From the NCBI GenBank assembly GCA_001305055.1, contig BBZX01000001.1:620001-684000 (forward strand): 64,000 bases of DNA. The letters are read 5' to 3'. A program made the position numbers and the translations under genes. The notes under the pieces were generated by a model that had not been told where the DNA came from, searched no databases, and worked only from the letters and a program-made list of their open reading frames with translations. Of this stretch, positions 8,825-20,040 are shown piece by piece. The first letter of the stretch is position 1, and each line of letters opens with the position of its first letter. The DNA comes from Clostridia bacterium UC5.1-1C12. GTDB taxonomy: Bacteria > Bacillota_I > Bacilli_A > Erysipelotrichales > Erysipelotrichaceae.

Positions 8825-10705
8825 ATGAAAAAATCTACAAAAATGCTTTCCTGTCTATTAGTATCCTTATTGATGCTTAGCGGCTGTACGCAAACACCCG
8901 CCGATAACAACAATCAATCATCGGATATTAAGGATGGTACTTACACAGCGGCAGAGAAAGGCTATGGCGGTGACGTGACAGTTACTCTCACGGTTTCTTC
9001 AGGTACAATCAGCGATGTTGCGATTGAAGGTGCTGATGAAACTAAGACGATCGGCCAGGCGGCGATGCCTGAGTTAATTGAGCAGGTAAAAGCCGCCCAA
9101 AGTTCAGAAATTGATGGCGTCAGCGGTGCTACCATGACCAGCAATGCGGTAAAGAGTGCTGTTGATGCGGCGATGAGTGAAGCAGGCTTCACAGTTGATG
9201 CAAATACGGTCCTCGGTGAAGATCAAACCTTAACCGCCGATGTCGTAGTAATCGGTATCGGCGCGTCTGGGTCAATGGCCGCCCTCAGTGCCGCTGAAGC
9301 CGGTGCAAATGTTATCGGAATCGAAATGACCAGTACGCTGGGCGGCATGGGAAATGCTGCACAGGGAATGTTCGCAATTGGCACATCGCTTCAAGAAGAG
9401 CGCTACGGTGATGATTTAGGCAGTGATGAAGAATACTGGTTTAATCATTATCTTGAATTAAGCAACTATCTTGGCAATGGTCAGCTGATACGAACCTTTG
9501 TCAGTGAAGCTAAGAATACCGTTGAATATCTGCTTGATCATGATATTAATGTCTATCTGTCTAAAACGGCACAGCAGATTGCTCACTTTGATGATACGAT
9601 TATTTACCATCGCTGGGGCAACACACAGCCATTTGTTCATTTACAGGAATATCTGGATCAATACAATGTCGATATTCATTACAACACAACCGCTGCCAAA
9701 CTGTTGGTCAATGAAAACAATGAAGTGGTAGGTGTTGAATGCAATAATGAAGATGGCAGCAAGCTGATTGTCAACGCTAAAAGTGTTATTGTTGCGACCG
9801 GAGGATTCGCAGGCAATGAGGCAATGATGAAAGAAGCGCTTGGCGAGGAAATCTATGAAACTGTTTCAGTTATGGGCGGCAGCGACGGCAGCGGTTTGGA
9901 AATGATGTATGAAGTCGGTGCCGGCAAAGGTGAGCTGCTGTCAATGAATCACGGTGTCGGTCCTAAATCACAGGATGTGCAGGTAGCTGATCAGCTTACA
10001 TTAAATTCACCGGTACTTTGGGTAAACAATCTCGGTCAGCGGTTTATGGCTGCGTCATTATTAAAGGATACGGTTGATTATTCAAGTGCTGTTCTTGCTC
10101 AAGGCGGTTTTGCCTATACGATCGTTGATCAGAAAACAGTGGATCAATGGACGGATATGAATCAGGCCAACACCGGTTCTTGGGTACACTATTGGGATCG
10201 TTTCGGCATTACCGATGAAAATGGTGATCCAACCATCTACCACGCACCGGTTGACAAGGAAACATTCCTGGCTGACTTTGAAGTGCTGACTAATACAGGC
10301 GACGGTAAGATCGTGAATACACTTGAAGAAGCGGCAGCCTTCATCGGCTGTGATGCTGAAACTTTAAAATCTACAGTTGCTGCTTATAATCAAGCTGTTA
10401 ATGATAAATATGATCCTGAATTTTACACTGATGAAGATTCTCTGATCTGGACTTGTGAAACTGGACCTTATTATATTACTAAAGGCTACAACGCGGTTCT
10501 CGGGTCTTTAGGCGGTGTTAATGTTACCAATGAAATGCAGGTTGTTACCGAGCATAACGAGATCATTAAGGGCTTATACTCTACCGGTAATAATGTCAGC
10601 GGCTTATCCGTAGCTGCTTACGTTAATGTCGAAGGCACCGGTCTTGGTTTCGCATTAACTTCCGGCCGGCTGGCTGGCACCAGTGCTGCCGAATATGCTA
10701 AATAA
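8825..10705 (+). CDS. Exported FMN-binding, FAD-dependent reductase (flavocytochrome c/fumarate reductase family)
   Basis: A 626-residue lipoprotein. The signal peptide ends in LMLSGC, a lipobox that would anchor Cys20 to the membrane. Residues about 36-120 form an FMN-binding domain with DGVSGATMTS, the site of covalent flavin attachment by ApbE-type transferases. Residues about 138-626 are an FAD_binding_2 domain with the dinucleotide motif VVVIGIGASGSMAALSAAEA, an internal ATGGFAGNEAMM and the C-terminal flavin loop TGLGFALTSGRLAG. Known relatives reduce fumarate, urocanate, acrylates and similar compounds outside the cytoplasmic membrane using electrons from membrane flavoproteins. Substrate residues were not resolved. 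The gene is single and divergent from an AraC regulator; RBS AAGGAGG. Confidence 0.85.
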   Translation: MKKSTKMLSCLLVSLLMLSGCTQTPADNNNQSSDIKDGTYTAAEKGYGGDVTVTLTVSSGTISDVAIEGADETKTIGQAAMPELIEQVKAAQSSEIDGVSGATMTSNAVKSAVDAAMSEAGFTVDANTVLGEDQTLTADVVVIGIGASGSMAALSAAEAGANVIGIEMTSTLGGMGNAAQGMFAIGTSLQEERYGDDLGSDEEYWFNHYLELSNYLGNGQLIRTFVSEAKNTVEYLLDHDINVYLSKTAQQIAHFDDTIIYHRWGNTQPFVHLQEYLDQYNVDIHYNTTAAKLLVNENNEVVGVECNNEDGSKLIVNAKSVIVATGGFAGNEAMMKEALGEEIYETVSVMGGSDGSGLEMMYEVGAGKGELLSMNHGVGPKSQDVQVADQLTLNSPVLWVNNLGQRFMAASLLKDTVDYSSAVLAQGGFAYTIVDQKTVDQWTDMNQANTGSWVHYWDRFGITDENGDPTIYHAPVDKETFLADFEVLTNTGDGKIVNTLEEAAAFIGCDAETLKSTVAAYNQAVNDKYDPEFYTDEDSLIWTCETGPYYITKGYNAVLGSLGGVNVTNEMQVVTEHNEIIKGLYSTGNNVSGLSVAAYVNVEGTGLGFALTSGRLAGTSAAEYAK

Positions 10706-10721
10706 GCATCAGCAGACAGAA

Positions 10722-10757
10722 AGAGCTTTAAGGCAATAATGCCCTAAAGCTTTTTTT
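10722..10757 (+). terminator. Terminator after the flavinylated reductase
   Basis: AGCTTTAAGGC pairs with GCCCTAAAGCT and is followed by a run of seven T, 17 bases beyond the stop. Confidence 0.85.
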
Positions 10758-10908
10758 ATGAATACGGTTTGTGATAAGATAAAAGTTAAACTTTTGATTA
10801 TTCCATTTGATTTCCTTTAAAACACTTAATCAACTATCCTTTAAACTTTGTTAATGTTATAATATATAAAATAAACAATATTGAAGCTTCACATGAGGTA
10901 CTGCTATT

Positions 10909-12863
10909 ATGAAAAGTAAACTATCAAAAATAGGAGAATTAACCATCCCCATAATATTATGCTTAGCCTTGATCTTTACCGCTCTGCTGTCCATCACTTC
11001 CATTGATAACCTGCAGGGCAATGCCAGAGTAATCAATTATATCGGCATCGTCCGCGGTGCTACCCAACGATTAATTAAAAAAGAATTGAATCATGAGCCT
11101 GATGACGTCCTGATTGAACGATTGGATGACATTCTGTATGGTCTGGCAAACGGCAGTGATGAATTTAATCTGATTAAGCTGGAAGATCAAACCTTTCAAG
11201 TCCAGCTGACAGAAATGAAAAGCAGCTGGTCGATCATCAAGAATGAAATATATAAAATCCGCACCGGTTCATCAAATGAAGATTTATATGCCTTAAGTGA
11301 AGATTATTTCGTTCTGGCAGATAATACTGTACGCTCTGCCGAGGAATACACGGAACAAAGTGTTCAAATTGCCAGAAATCATTTAATCATCTTGAATACC
11401 GTATTTATTATTTTGGCTGGCGGCTGTACGGTATTTACTTATTATCAGGAAAAACGCAGAGAAAAGCTGATTCGGATAGAAAATGAAAACAAGCTGAGAA
11501 GCGAGCAGCTCACAAGACAGCAGCGGGAATTGCTGGCACCGATGAATGAAATATCTGAATTGATGTATGTGTCTGATATTGATACATATGATTTATTATT
11601 TGTGAATGATGCCGGTAAAAGAATCTTTACTATCAGTGATGATTTAAGTAATTTAAAATGCTATAAAGTGATTCAGGGATTTGATTCCCCTTGTGAATTC
11701 TGTACTAATTCACGGTTAAAAACCGATGAAACTTATTCATGGGAATATACCAATCCCCTTCTGCAAAAGCATTATTTATTGAAGGATCGACTGATTGAAT
11801 GGGAAGGCAAAACGGCACGGATGGAAATTGCCTTCGATATAACCGCGACCAACAATGAAAAGAATGAATTGAAACAGCGCTTGGAAAGAGACAATGTTTT
11901 GGTTGACTGTATCCGTGAACTTTACCATAATCATGAGATCACCGAAGCATTAACAACCGTGCTCGCTCATATCGGACAATTATTCTCCGCAGAACGTGCT
12001 TATATCTTTTTATTTCATGACCCTTATTTTTCTAATATTGCAGAATGGTGCAATACAGGCATCGAGCCGCAGATCGAGCAACTTCAAACGTTGTGATGGA
12101 TGACTATCGGCCTTGGATCGAGCTGCTTGAAAAAGATAAGAATATTATTTATGATGATATTGAGATCTTGAAAGATGAAATGCCTGCCGGTTATGAGCTT
12201 TTGAGTCAGCAGGATATCAAAAATATCGTTTGGGTACCTTTAGAAAAGGATAACGGATTAAGCGGCTGTATCGGCTTAGATAATCTGGCTTATGGCATGT
12301 CGGAAATTGTCATACCTTTCCTGCAGACCATTCAGTATTTTATTACACTGGCGATGGAAAGAAATGAAAATGAAAAAACATTATATGAGATGAGCTATCT
12401 TGATGAATTGACAACCTTTTATAACCGCAACCGCTACATTCAAAATATTACTGAATTAAAAGATTTCCAAGGCAGTGTCGGTGCTGTTTATTTAGATATG
12501 AACGGGTTAAAAGGGATCAATGATTCCTTTGGCCATGCGGCAGGCGATCAGGCATTAAAGGCCTGCGCTGAGATTATTAAAAACAGTACTGACTCCGAGA
12601 AGCTGTATCGCATCGGCGGTGATGAGTTTGTCATCATTTATACCGATACAAACGAAGAAGCCTTTAATGGCAATATAGAACGACTGAAAAAGAATTTCAA
12701 ACAGAGCGTGTATCAGATTGCCATCGGTTATAAATGGGAAGCTGAATGCTCTAACATCCAAAACGTGATCAAGGAAGCTGATGAGCTGATGTATGCGGAT
12801 AAGATGCGGTTTTATCAAAAGCATCAGACTAACCGTTACCGTCATGAGGATGCCGATGAATAA
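10909..12863 (+). CDS. Membrane-bound PAS-GAF diguanylate cyclase (GGDEF, one frame break)
   Basis: About 651 residues after joining frames near 12087, where CTTCAAACG needs a fourth A. In order: a membrane helix (residues 11-29), an extracytoplasmic four-helix-like region, a second helix (about 165-182), a short coiled coil, a PAS-like domain with the motif CYK...PCEFC then WEY, a GAF domain, and a GGDEF domain with intact RIGGDEF. GGDEF enzymes make cyclic di-GMP from two GTP. The inhibitory RxxD site that normally lies just before GGDEF is absent, so product inhibition is unlikely. It converges with a hybrid kinase that carries the same PAS variant. A TATAAT lies at 10858-10863. Confidence 0.85.
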
Positions 12864-12867
12864 ATTT

Positions 12868-12904
12868 ATCAATCACCCCAAATCATTGATTTAGGGTGAT
12901 TTTT
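12868..12904 (+). terminator. Bidirectional terminator between the cyclase and the hybrid kinase
   Basis: AATCACCC and GGGTGATT form a stem with an AT-rich loop, followed by TTTTTAT on the plus strand and preceded by A/T bases for the opposing gene. Confidence 0.75.
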
Positions 12905-12942
12905 ATATCTGACAAGGAAAATGAATATATAAAAAGGACCGT

Positions 12943-15702
12943 TTAAACGATCCATTTTTGTAATGTTTTTATCAATAATTCCACATCGATCGGCTTAGCG
13001 ATATGTCCATTCATACCGGCATTCTGCGCCTTGACAATATCGGTAATAAAAGCGTTGGCCGTCAGTGCAAAGATTGGAATGGTGCCTGCATCTTCACGCT
13101 TTAAAGCACGGATTGCTTCAGTCGCTTCATAGCCGTTCATAACCGGCATTTGAATATCCATCAAGATTGCGGAATACTCGCCTATTGCCGATTGTTTAAA
13201 CATTTCGACAGCTTTCTGACCGTTGACTGCGGTTTCTACGCAGAGGCCCTGCATATTTAAAATTTCCATTGCAATTTCCCGATTCAATTGGTTATCCTCT
13301 ACAAGCAGAATACGTTGTCCCTGCAGATCTGAATGCCTCTCCTCAATAAACGCATTGGCTGTTTTATGCTTGCTGCTCATGCAGTAAAGCTTTAATATAT
13401 GCAGCAGCTTGGACTTAAACAGCGGCTTGGTAATGAACGCATCCGCACCCGCTTTGATGAATACTTCTTCTGCACCGGAGAAATCATAGGCTGACATGAT
13501 AATAACCGCCACTTTATTACCGGCTTTTAAGCGTATTTGTTTTAATGTTTCAAGCCCGTCCATATCCGGCATTTTCCAATCCAGCAATACGGCAAATACC
13601 GACTTATGGCTAAAACTCATTTGATCTAATTCCACAAGTGCCGCCGCTCCGGATACTGCATTTATCGTTTGCATACCAAGCTCTTCAAGCAGCAATGCCG
13701 CACTTTCACAGACTGTTTGATCATCGTCAACAATTAACACGGTTTGATTGATCAATTCAGCGGTCTGCTCCTGCGCATCATGACACACCTGCAGCGGCAA
13801 GGATACCGTAAATTGACTGCCTTTGCCTAATTCACTCTTGACTTCAATCGTTCCATTCATCATATGGATAATATTTTCGGTAATTGTCATGCCAAGTCCG
13901 GTTCCCTGGGTTTTAGAAATGCGGGTATCTTCAGCTCTTGAAAACGGTTCAAAGATATGCGGAATAAAATCCGCAGACATTCCGATGCCATTGTCTGAAA
14001 TCACAAATTCATAACGTTCACGGCCATCAATCATTGATTCATGTTCTTCAATCGCTAAGCGGATCGTACCGCCCTCTTGGGTATATTTAATTGCATTTGA
14101 AAGCAAATTCATTAAGATCTGCTGAAGACGATCCCCGTCAGTCACCACACACTCGTGAAGCAGATGCCCGACCGTTATCTGAAAATTAAGATTTTTCTGC
14201 ACCAATAAAGGCTTACACATATCAATTACATTCTGCAATAACTCCGGCAGCTTAAAATTTTCCAGCATCAGATCAATCTTGCCGCTTTCAATTTTGGACA
14301 TGTCGAGAACTTCATTAATCAGATTCAACAGATGCCGGCTGGATACATCAATTTTATTCAGACAGTCTGCAACCCGCTGCGGCTGATTAAGATTTGCCTG
14401 AGCAATTACTGTCATACCGACAATGGCATTCATCGGCGTGCGGATATCATGCGACATCGATGAAAGGAAATTAGTTTTAGCCTCATTGGCAACCTTAGCT
14501 GTATTATAAGCATCTTCTAAAGCTTTTCGCTGCCGCTCCTGCTGAAGATGCGCCTCGGTAATATCAATTCCTACACTGTAAATTGACGGAATTCGATCCC
14601 AGCTATCCTCACCGCTGATGTAGCATAAGGTCATCGTCAGCATTCGTTCTTCTTTAGAACGAGTGATAATGCGAGTCTGCAGCACCGCGTTTTGACCGGT
14701 CTTATTTAATGCTTTAGCACTCTTGTAAACTTGATCCATATCTTCTGGATGAATGTATAAGCATTTTGAATCCAGCTCTGTTTTAAATTGATTATCAGTA
14801 TAGCCGATCAGCTTAAGCAATTCATCGCTGTACCATAAAACCGTATCATAATCTCTGGCATCAATGCGCAGCAAACCGCCGGGAATCGTTTTGATGATAG
14901 CTTCCCGTTCCTGATCTTTTTTGCCAGCTTATACTCTGTACTCAGCATGTCATGAGACAGCTCGATCCGCGCGCGGCGGCCCTCCCATTCAAGCATGCGA
15001 TTTTTAATCATAAACGTTCTGTCCAAAGAGGGGTTATAGAACTCCCATGCATAAGTTTCATCTTTTTTTAAAAGATGATTAGTACAAAATGGACAAGGTG
15101 CACCTCGACCCTGAATCGCCTCATAGCATTTTTTACCGATCAGCTTTTCTTTTGGCCGATTTAAGTGTTTCGCATGATTTCTCATTGACGAATAAAAGCT
15201 CGTAGTTATCCATATCGCTGATATAAACATTGCCCTCATATTCTGACATCAGCCATTCAATCTGTTTAATGCGCGACGTTATCTCAGCATCCGAAGCTGC
15301 CTGTTGATGGCAAAAAGCATTCATATCATGAAAAACTGCCGACAGCACCGCTTTCCCGTTGATCGTCTGATCAGTGATGGTCGCATCCATCTGCCGGCGG
15401 TCAGTCAGTCCCTTTATTTTCAGACTCAAAAGCTCACTGCATTGACTTTGTTCACCAGAAAGCTGAAGCAGTGAATGGATCAGTTTTTCATATATCTCTT
15501 CAGACAGCAGCTGCTTTAGCTTAACCGCATCTGATGAAAGCTGCCAAAGCTTTTTCAGCCGCTGATTAGCTGCAATCAGGGACAGTCCGTCATCCAGCAG
15601 CAAATAACAGGCAGCTAATCCCATTTCATCCATCAGCGCCAGCCTTGCTGAGGCCCATTCCTCAAGTACTTGCGCCCGCTGTATATTCTCTGTCTGATTC
15701 AT
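12943..15702 (-). CDS. Hybrid sensor histidine kinase with two receiver domains (two frame breaks)
   Basis: About 920 residues after joining. In order: an N-terminal PAS-like region, a second PAS variant with motif CYEAIQG...PCPFC and EWEG, a third PAS domain (YIHPEDMDQV), HisKA with phospho-acceptor in MSHDIRTPMN, an HATPase with NLLSNAIKYT, DNGIGMS and GTGLGMTI, a receiver with LIVDDD and DWKMPDMDG, and a second receiver with LLVEDN and MDIQMPVMNG. Phosphate would pass from His to receiver Asp. No output or Hpt domain is seen. Breaks are near 14917 (A6 needs A7) and near 15168 (AAA should be AA). It lies downstream of a second, larger hybrid kinase on the same strand, 88 bases away. There is no transmembrane segment, so it is a cytoplasmic sensor. 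RBS AAAGGAGA. Confidence 0.88.
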
Positions 15703-15790
15703 GGCAGTATCTCCTTTAAAACATGCTTCCTATGAAATTATTATAATCTTGAGTACACATGATAGCAATCTTTAATACCAATCATGATTA

Positions 15791-18700
15791 CTATTCCTTT
15801 ATCCTTATTTCCTGTAAATTACTTAATGCCTGATATAATTCATCAATATGAACCGGCTTTACCAAATAGCCGTTCATTCCTGCCTTTCTGGCTTTTGCTT
15901 TATCTTCTTCAAAGGCATCGGCACTCATTGCCAGAATGGCAACCTGACCGCGCTCACCAGGTAAGGCACGAATTTTACGGGCTGCCGTCAAACCATCCAT
16001 AACTGGCATGCGAATATCCATTAGTACCGCATAATAAGTACCTTCAGGATGATTTTGTACCATGGCTGCCGCCTCAGCACCATTAACCGCTGGTTCAACA
16101 ATCATTCCCTGCATCTCAAGCAGTGTTTTGGCAATTTCCATATTCAACTCATTATCTTCAGCCAGTAAGATACGTTTGCCTTTCAGATTATATTCAGGCT
16201 TCGGTTCCGACTGCTCTTCATGATGAGTAAACATACTGCCCAACGTAGAGCAGATTGATGAAGTAAACAATGGTTTCGTTATAAAACCATTCGCGCCTGC
16301 CGCGATTGCCTCATTTTGAATGCTGCTCCAATCATATGCGGATATAATAATAATCATCGTATCCGGACCGACAAGCTGACGGATTCGGCGGGTAGTTTCT
16401 AAGCCATCCATATCCGGCATCTTCCAGTCAATCATCGCTACATCATATAATTCATGCTTATCCATTCGCTCACGCACCGATGCGACAGCTTTGATTCCTG
16501 AATCAACCCATTCACAATCAGCTCCGATATTTTTCAGAACAGCGGTAACCTGTTCACCTACAATTTCATCATCATCAACAACTAAAATACTCAAATCCTT
16601 TAAAAGCTCACGCTGACGGCGTATTTCTTCCTGTTTATGATCAACGTGAATCAACTTCAGCGGCAGCTGAACAATAAACTCCGTTCCAACGCCCTGCTCA
16701 CTTTCAACACTGATACTGCCGCCCATGAGTTTAACAAGGTTATGCACGATTGACAGACCAAGACCGCTGCCTGCCTTATTGCGGGCATTATCACTGTACT
16801 CCTGTTCGAATGGCTGAAACAGCCTCTGTTTAAATGATTCAGAAATACCGATGCCGTTATCCTTTACTGAAAATTTTAAATGCGCGTAACCATTGCTTGT
16901 ATACTCATTACTGATAGTAACGATAATCTTACCCTTTTCAGAAGTGAACTTTAATGCATTACTTAAAAGATTCATGAGAATCTGACGCAGATGCAGCGCA
17001 TCTCCCTGATACTCATCCGCTATCGGCTCAAGAATCCGCATCTCATATTGTATTTCTTTCTCACTGGTCTGCGGCACCAAGATACTGTTAATTTCCTGGA
17101 GCACATCCTGCAAGCTGAATTCATCCTCATTAATCTGCATCTTTCCCTGTTCGATCTTCGACATATCAAGGATATCATTAATCAAAGCCAGCAAATATCG
17201 GCTTGAAGTGTCAATTTTATCAAAACAGTGCAAGGTAGTTTCAACATCCCCCTGCTTCATCTTACCGATCGTTGCCATGCCGATGATCGCATTCATCGGT
17301 GTACGAATGTCATGGCTCATACGGGACAGAAAATCACTTTTTGCTTCATTGGCGGCATTGGCTCTTTGCAGGGCGTCGCGAAGCAGCTGTTCCTGTCTGG
17401 CCTGTTCACTCTTCTGTTCATCCAAGCCCTTAACCAATAGAATTGCCAGCTGTGATTCCGCATAAGGATCTTCAACATGAATCACATGCGCTGACTGCCA
17501 GTGATAGCTGCCGCTGACATCCTGCTGAAGCAGTTCCATGTAAATTTCTTTTTCCCCCTTCGCAAAACGTTCAGACATAGCTTCACGGCGGAAATTCTTT
17601 ACATAATCCTGCTGATAATCCGGATGCACTCGTTTAAAATAATCGTTAAACAGCTGATGATAACTGCCGGTTTCTGACAATCCAGCCTCTAATTCATTAT
17701 GCAGCAACGAATAGCTGTCATCACTTAAATTCAAATTATAAATCAGCGGATATGCGGTATCGATCGCAGCTCTTAATGATTCTGTTTCAACTCGACGGCT
17801 CTTTTCTATTTCAAGACGCATTTTCTTTTCATTCGTAATATCTGTATAAATAGCCTGTATTACATCTTTTCCATCCATATTGATCAAACGCTTCATTAAT
17901 ACTGAGATCCACAGCTCACTGCCATCCCGCCGAGATGTCAGCCGTTCATAAGCGGTTTCATCACCCAGCTTCATATTATTTAATGTCTCAACGATTGCAT
18001 CATAGTCCTTGGCAAGAACAAACTGAAGCGGACTTTTAATTTCTCTGCGGAAGCTTTCCTCATCATAGCCGTAGATTTCCCATCCCTGACGGTTCGTCAT
18101 CAGCAGCTGATGCTTCGCATCTACACTAAACTGAATGATTCCGCAAGGTAGCGTATTAAACAATTCCATCATGAAAGCCGCTTGGCGCTTAACATCACGG
18201 TCTGCCTTGGCATACAATAACTCACGTTCTTTACGCTCGGTAATATCACTGATAAAACAATAAGCTTCATCAATACCCTGATCATTTTTAATAATTTTAC
18301 CAATATTTAATAACCAAATCAGCTGACCATCAGCTCTTCTAAACCGATATTCGCACATGAAGTTGCGCTGTTCCTGAATTGATTTCATTAATTCATCATA
18401 AATCTTATCTAAATCCTGTTCATAAATCAAAGACGACGTTTTGCCGTGGGTGACTTCCATAAATTCTGCTTCATTCGCAAAGCCTATCAATTCACAGCCT
18501 TGCAAAGAGATCCATTTTGTAGTCAACTGTTCATCCATCGCGCAAATAGTCGTACCGCCCGGCAATTGAGAAAGCATCAGTTCAATCTGATTATCACGGG
18601 CTTTTAATTCATCCTGCAGCTCTTTATAACGTGCTTTCCCATATTGAAGCGGAAATAAACGTTCATCCTCCATTGCATCATAAGCGATTGAATGATGCAT

Positions 18701-19069
18701 ATGCTTTATCTTAAAGCCATCAGGCGCCTTATGCAGAACAAGGGTGATCCGCTGGAATTCATGGATGCTGACTTCATTATCCGCTCTGGTATCCATATAG
18801 CTGGACCCCTGACAAACCGCATCATCCTCACCCAGCAGCACAACATCGTAATGCTCCCGGCTAAGAACGCATGGCTGAAGATCATCCTTACCGTCAATAA
18901 ATTGCTTGGCAACCGCAGCTTTACCTACCGCTGATTGCGCACGTCCTGAGCCAAACCAAATAATATTCTCATCCATTGCATTGATTAACGGTTCGATATT
19001 GTTATCCTGAAAAAATGTACGCAGGATATGAGCTGTAAATTCACTTACTTCTTCCTTGTTTTTAATCAC
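15791..19069 (-). CDS. Large hybrid histidine kinase with NTF2-like and PAS sensory domains
   Basis: This is an uninterrupted frame of about 1092 codons. I prefer the GTG at 19069, which follows GGAGGG by seven bases. Residues 1-150 resemble an NTF2/SnoaL-like fold (VSEFTAHILRTFF, a WFGSG strand, then HEFQRITLVLHK). Next come at least two PAS domains (YRFRRADGQLIWL; TSRRDGSELWISVLM) plus a further PAS-like segment, then HisKA (MSHDIRTPMNAIIGMA), an HATPase (NLLSNALKFT, DNGIGIS, GSGLGLSIV), and two receivers with DWKMPDMDG and MDIRMPVMDG. The kinase-to-receiver layout is the same as in the next gene, suggesting an old duplication. No membrane helix is visible. The signal sensed is unknown. Confidence 0.88.
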   Translation of the reverse strand: MIKNKEEVSEFTAHILRTFFQDNNIEPLINAMDENIIWFGSGRAQSAVGKAAVAKQFIDGKDDLQPCVLSREHYDVVLLGEDDAVCQGSSYMDTRADNEVSIHEFQRITLVLHKAPDGFKIKHMHHSIAYDAMEDERLFPLQYGKARYKELQDELKARDNQIELMLSQLPGGTTICAMDEQLTTKWISLQGCELIGFANEAEFMEVTHGKTSSLIYEQDLDKIYDELMKSIQEQRNFMCEYRFRRADGQLIWLLNIGKIIKNDQGIDEAYCFISDITERKERELLYAKADRDVKRQAAFMMELFNTLPCGIIQFSVDAKHQLLMTNRQGWEIYGYDEESFRREIKSPLQFVLAKDYDAIVETLNNMKLGDETAYERLTSRRDGSELWISVLMKRLINMDGKDVIQAIYTDITNEKKMRLEIEKSRRVETESLRAAIDTAYPLIYNLNLSDDSYSLLHNELEAGLSETGSYHQLFNDYFKRVHPDYQQDYVKNFRREAMSERFAKGEKEIYMELLQQDVSGSYHWQSAHVIHVEDPYAESQLAILLVKGLDEQKSEQARQEQLLRDALQRANAANEAKSDFLSRMSHDIRTPMNAIIGMATIGKMKQGDVETTLHCFDKIDTSSRYLLALINDILDMSKIEQGKMQINEDEFSLQDVLQEINSILVPQTSEKEIQYEMRILEPIADEYQGDALHLRQILMNLLSNALKFTSEKGKIIVTISNEYTSNGYAHLKFSVKDNGIGISESFKQRLFQPFEQEYSDNARNKAGSGLGLSIVHNLVKLMGGSISVESEQGVGTEFIVQLPLKLIHVDHKQEEIRRQRELLKDLSILVVDDDEIVGEQVTAVLKNIGADCEWVDSGIKAVASVRERMDKHELYDVAMIDWKMPDMDGLETTRRIRQLVGPDTMIIIISAYDWSSIQNEAIAAGANGFITKPLFTSSICSTLGSMFTHHEEQSEPKPEYNLKGKRILLAEDNELNMEIAKTLLEMQGMIVEPAVNGAEAAAMVQNHPEGTYYAVLMDIRMPVMDGLTAARKIRALPGERGQVAILAMSADAFEEDKAKARKAGMNGYLVKPVHIDELYQALSNLQEIRIKE

Positions 19070-19087
19070 TTTTCTACCCTCCTGCAA

Positions 19088-19384
19088 TGAAATGATTTTT
19101 CTTCATAATCAAGGGGGTATTAACCGATAATGATACATAAAAGCAGTATCTACCCCTGATTCATCAAGCTCACATTACATTATATGATATTTATTATTTT
19201 ATCACAAATCCTTATGAATTACTATGTACTCTGCAATTTAGAATAAGTGTAAACACAAGAAAATCACGAATCCATTCACATGGATAGATGGAAGATACTT
19301 TATGCTATGCAAAGGCAAAAGATGAAAATCCTTTTATATGTAAATGGCGGCAGTCTTCACCCGCTTAACTATATTTACTGTAAA
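19088..19384. other. Intergenic stretch upstream of the hybrid kinase
   Basis: About 300 AT-rich bases separate the divergent end of the flavin reductase unit from the kinase start. I see no convincing gene, repeat or riboswitch. The kinase promoter must lie here, but no clear -35/-10 pair stands out. Confidence 0.5.
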
Positions 19385-19436
19385 AAAGGAAGCCTTATGC
19401 TGTAGATTACAACAGCGGTTAGCTTCCTTTTATGGT
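19385..19436 (-). terminator. Terminator of the flavin reductase-like gene
   Basis: GGAAGCTAACCGCTGT and ACAGCATAAGGCTTCC form an imperfect stem followed by TTTTTT on the minus strand, right after the stop at 19439. Confidence 0.75.
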
Positions 19437-19438
19437 TT

Positions 19439-19998
19439 TTACTTCAGCTTATTTCCATCTTTAAAAGCATTGCCGACTTTTTCGCCAAGCGTGATATAAG
19501 TATTATGTACGGCATCAAAGGTAATTGGCGCCAGCTTGACAGGATCAATTCTTCCTTCCTCATCAAGAATGCTTTCATCTGCGCTTACATTGATGATTTC
19601 ACCGACTAAGAGTTCACTTTCCTCATCAAAGCTCAACAGCTTGCATTCAAGGCTCATGGGCAGTTCATCAATCAGCGGTGCATCTACAAATTCACTCTTT
19701 GTCGCATGGAAACCTGCCTTGCGAAATTTATCAGGCACCTTATTGCCGGATACGATACCAACATAATCACATTCAGTCACATGCTGCTTATCTGCCATAC
19801 TGATCGTGAAAGCCTGCCGCTGAAGGATATTCTTTACGGTTTTATGTTCACCGCTAAGATAAAGCGCCACTTGCTTATAATCAGCAATGCACCCCCATGC
19901 CGCATTCATCGCATTCGGAACGCCCGCTTCATCATAGGCAGCTATAATTAAAACCGGTTGTGGATACATATATGCTTTGCGCCAAAATTCTTTCGCAT
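19439..19998 (-). CDS. Flavin reductase-like FMN-binding protein (start frame broken)
   Basis: About 186 residues of the flavin reductase-like split-barrel family. Conserved parts include YPQPVLIIAAYDEAGVPNAMNAAWG (here split between strands), ISMADKQHVTECDYVG and the tail LAPITFDAVHNTYITLGEKVG. Members bind FMN and reduce free flavins or act as small redox proteins. The ATG at 19998 has AGGAGG upstream, but the frame is lost immediately after it. Adding one G (ATGGCGAAAG) restores a typical start reading AKEFWRKAYMYPQ, so the true gene is longer than the uninterrupted frame that begins at 19969. Confidence 0.8.
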
Positions 19999-20040
19999 AA
20001 AAATGCCTCCTTTTTAAAGATTATCAATCCCTTAAACTAA

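Noticed and set aside
12943..19069. The two hybrid kinases as one split gene
   Set aside because: Each has its own ribosome binding site, a complete kinase core and two receivers, so they are paralogues and not fragments.
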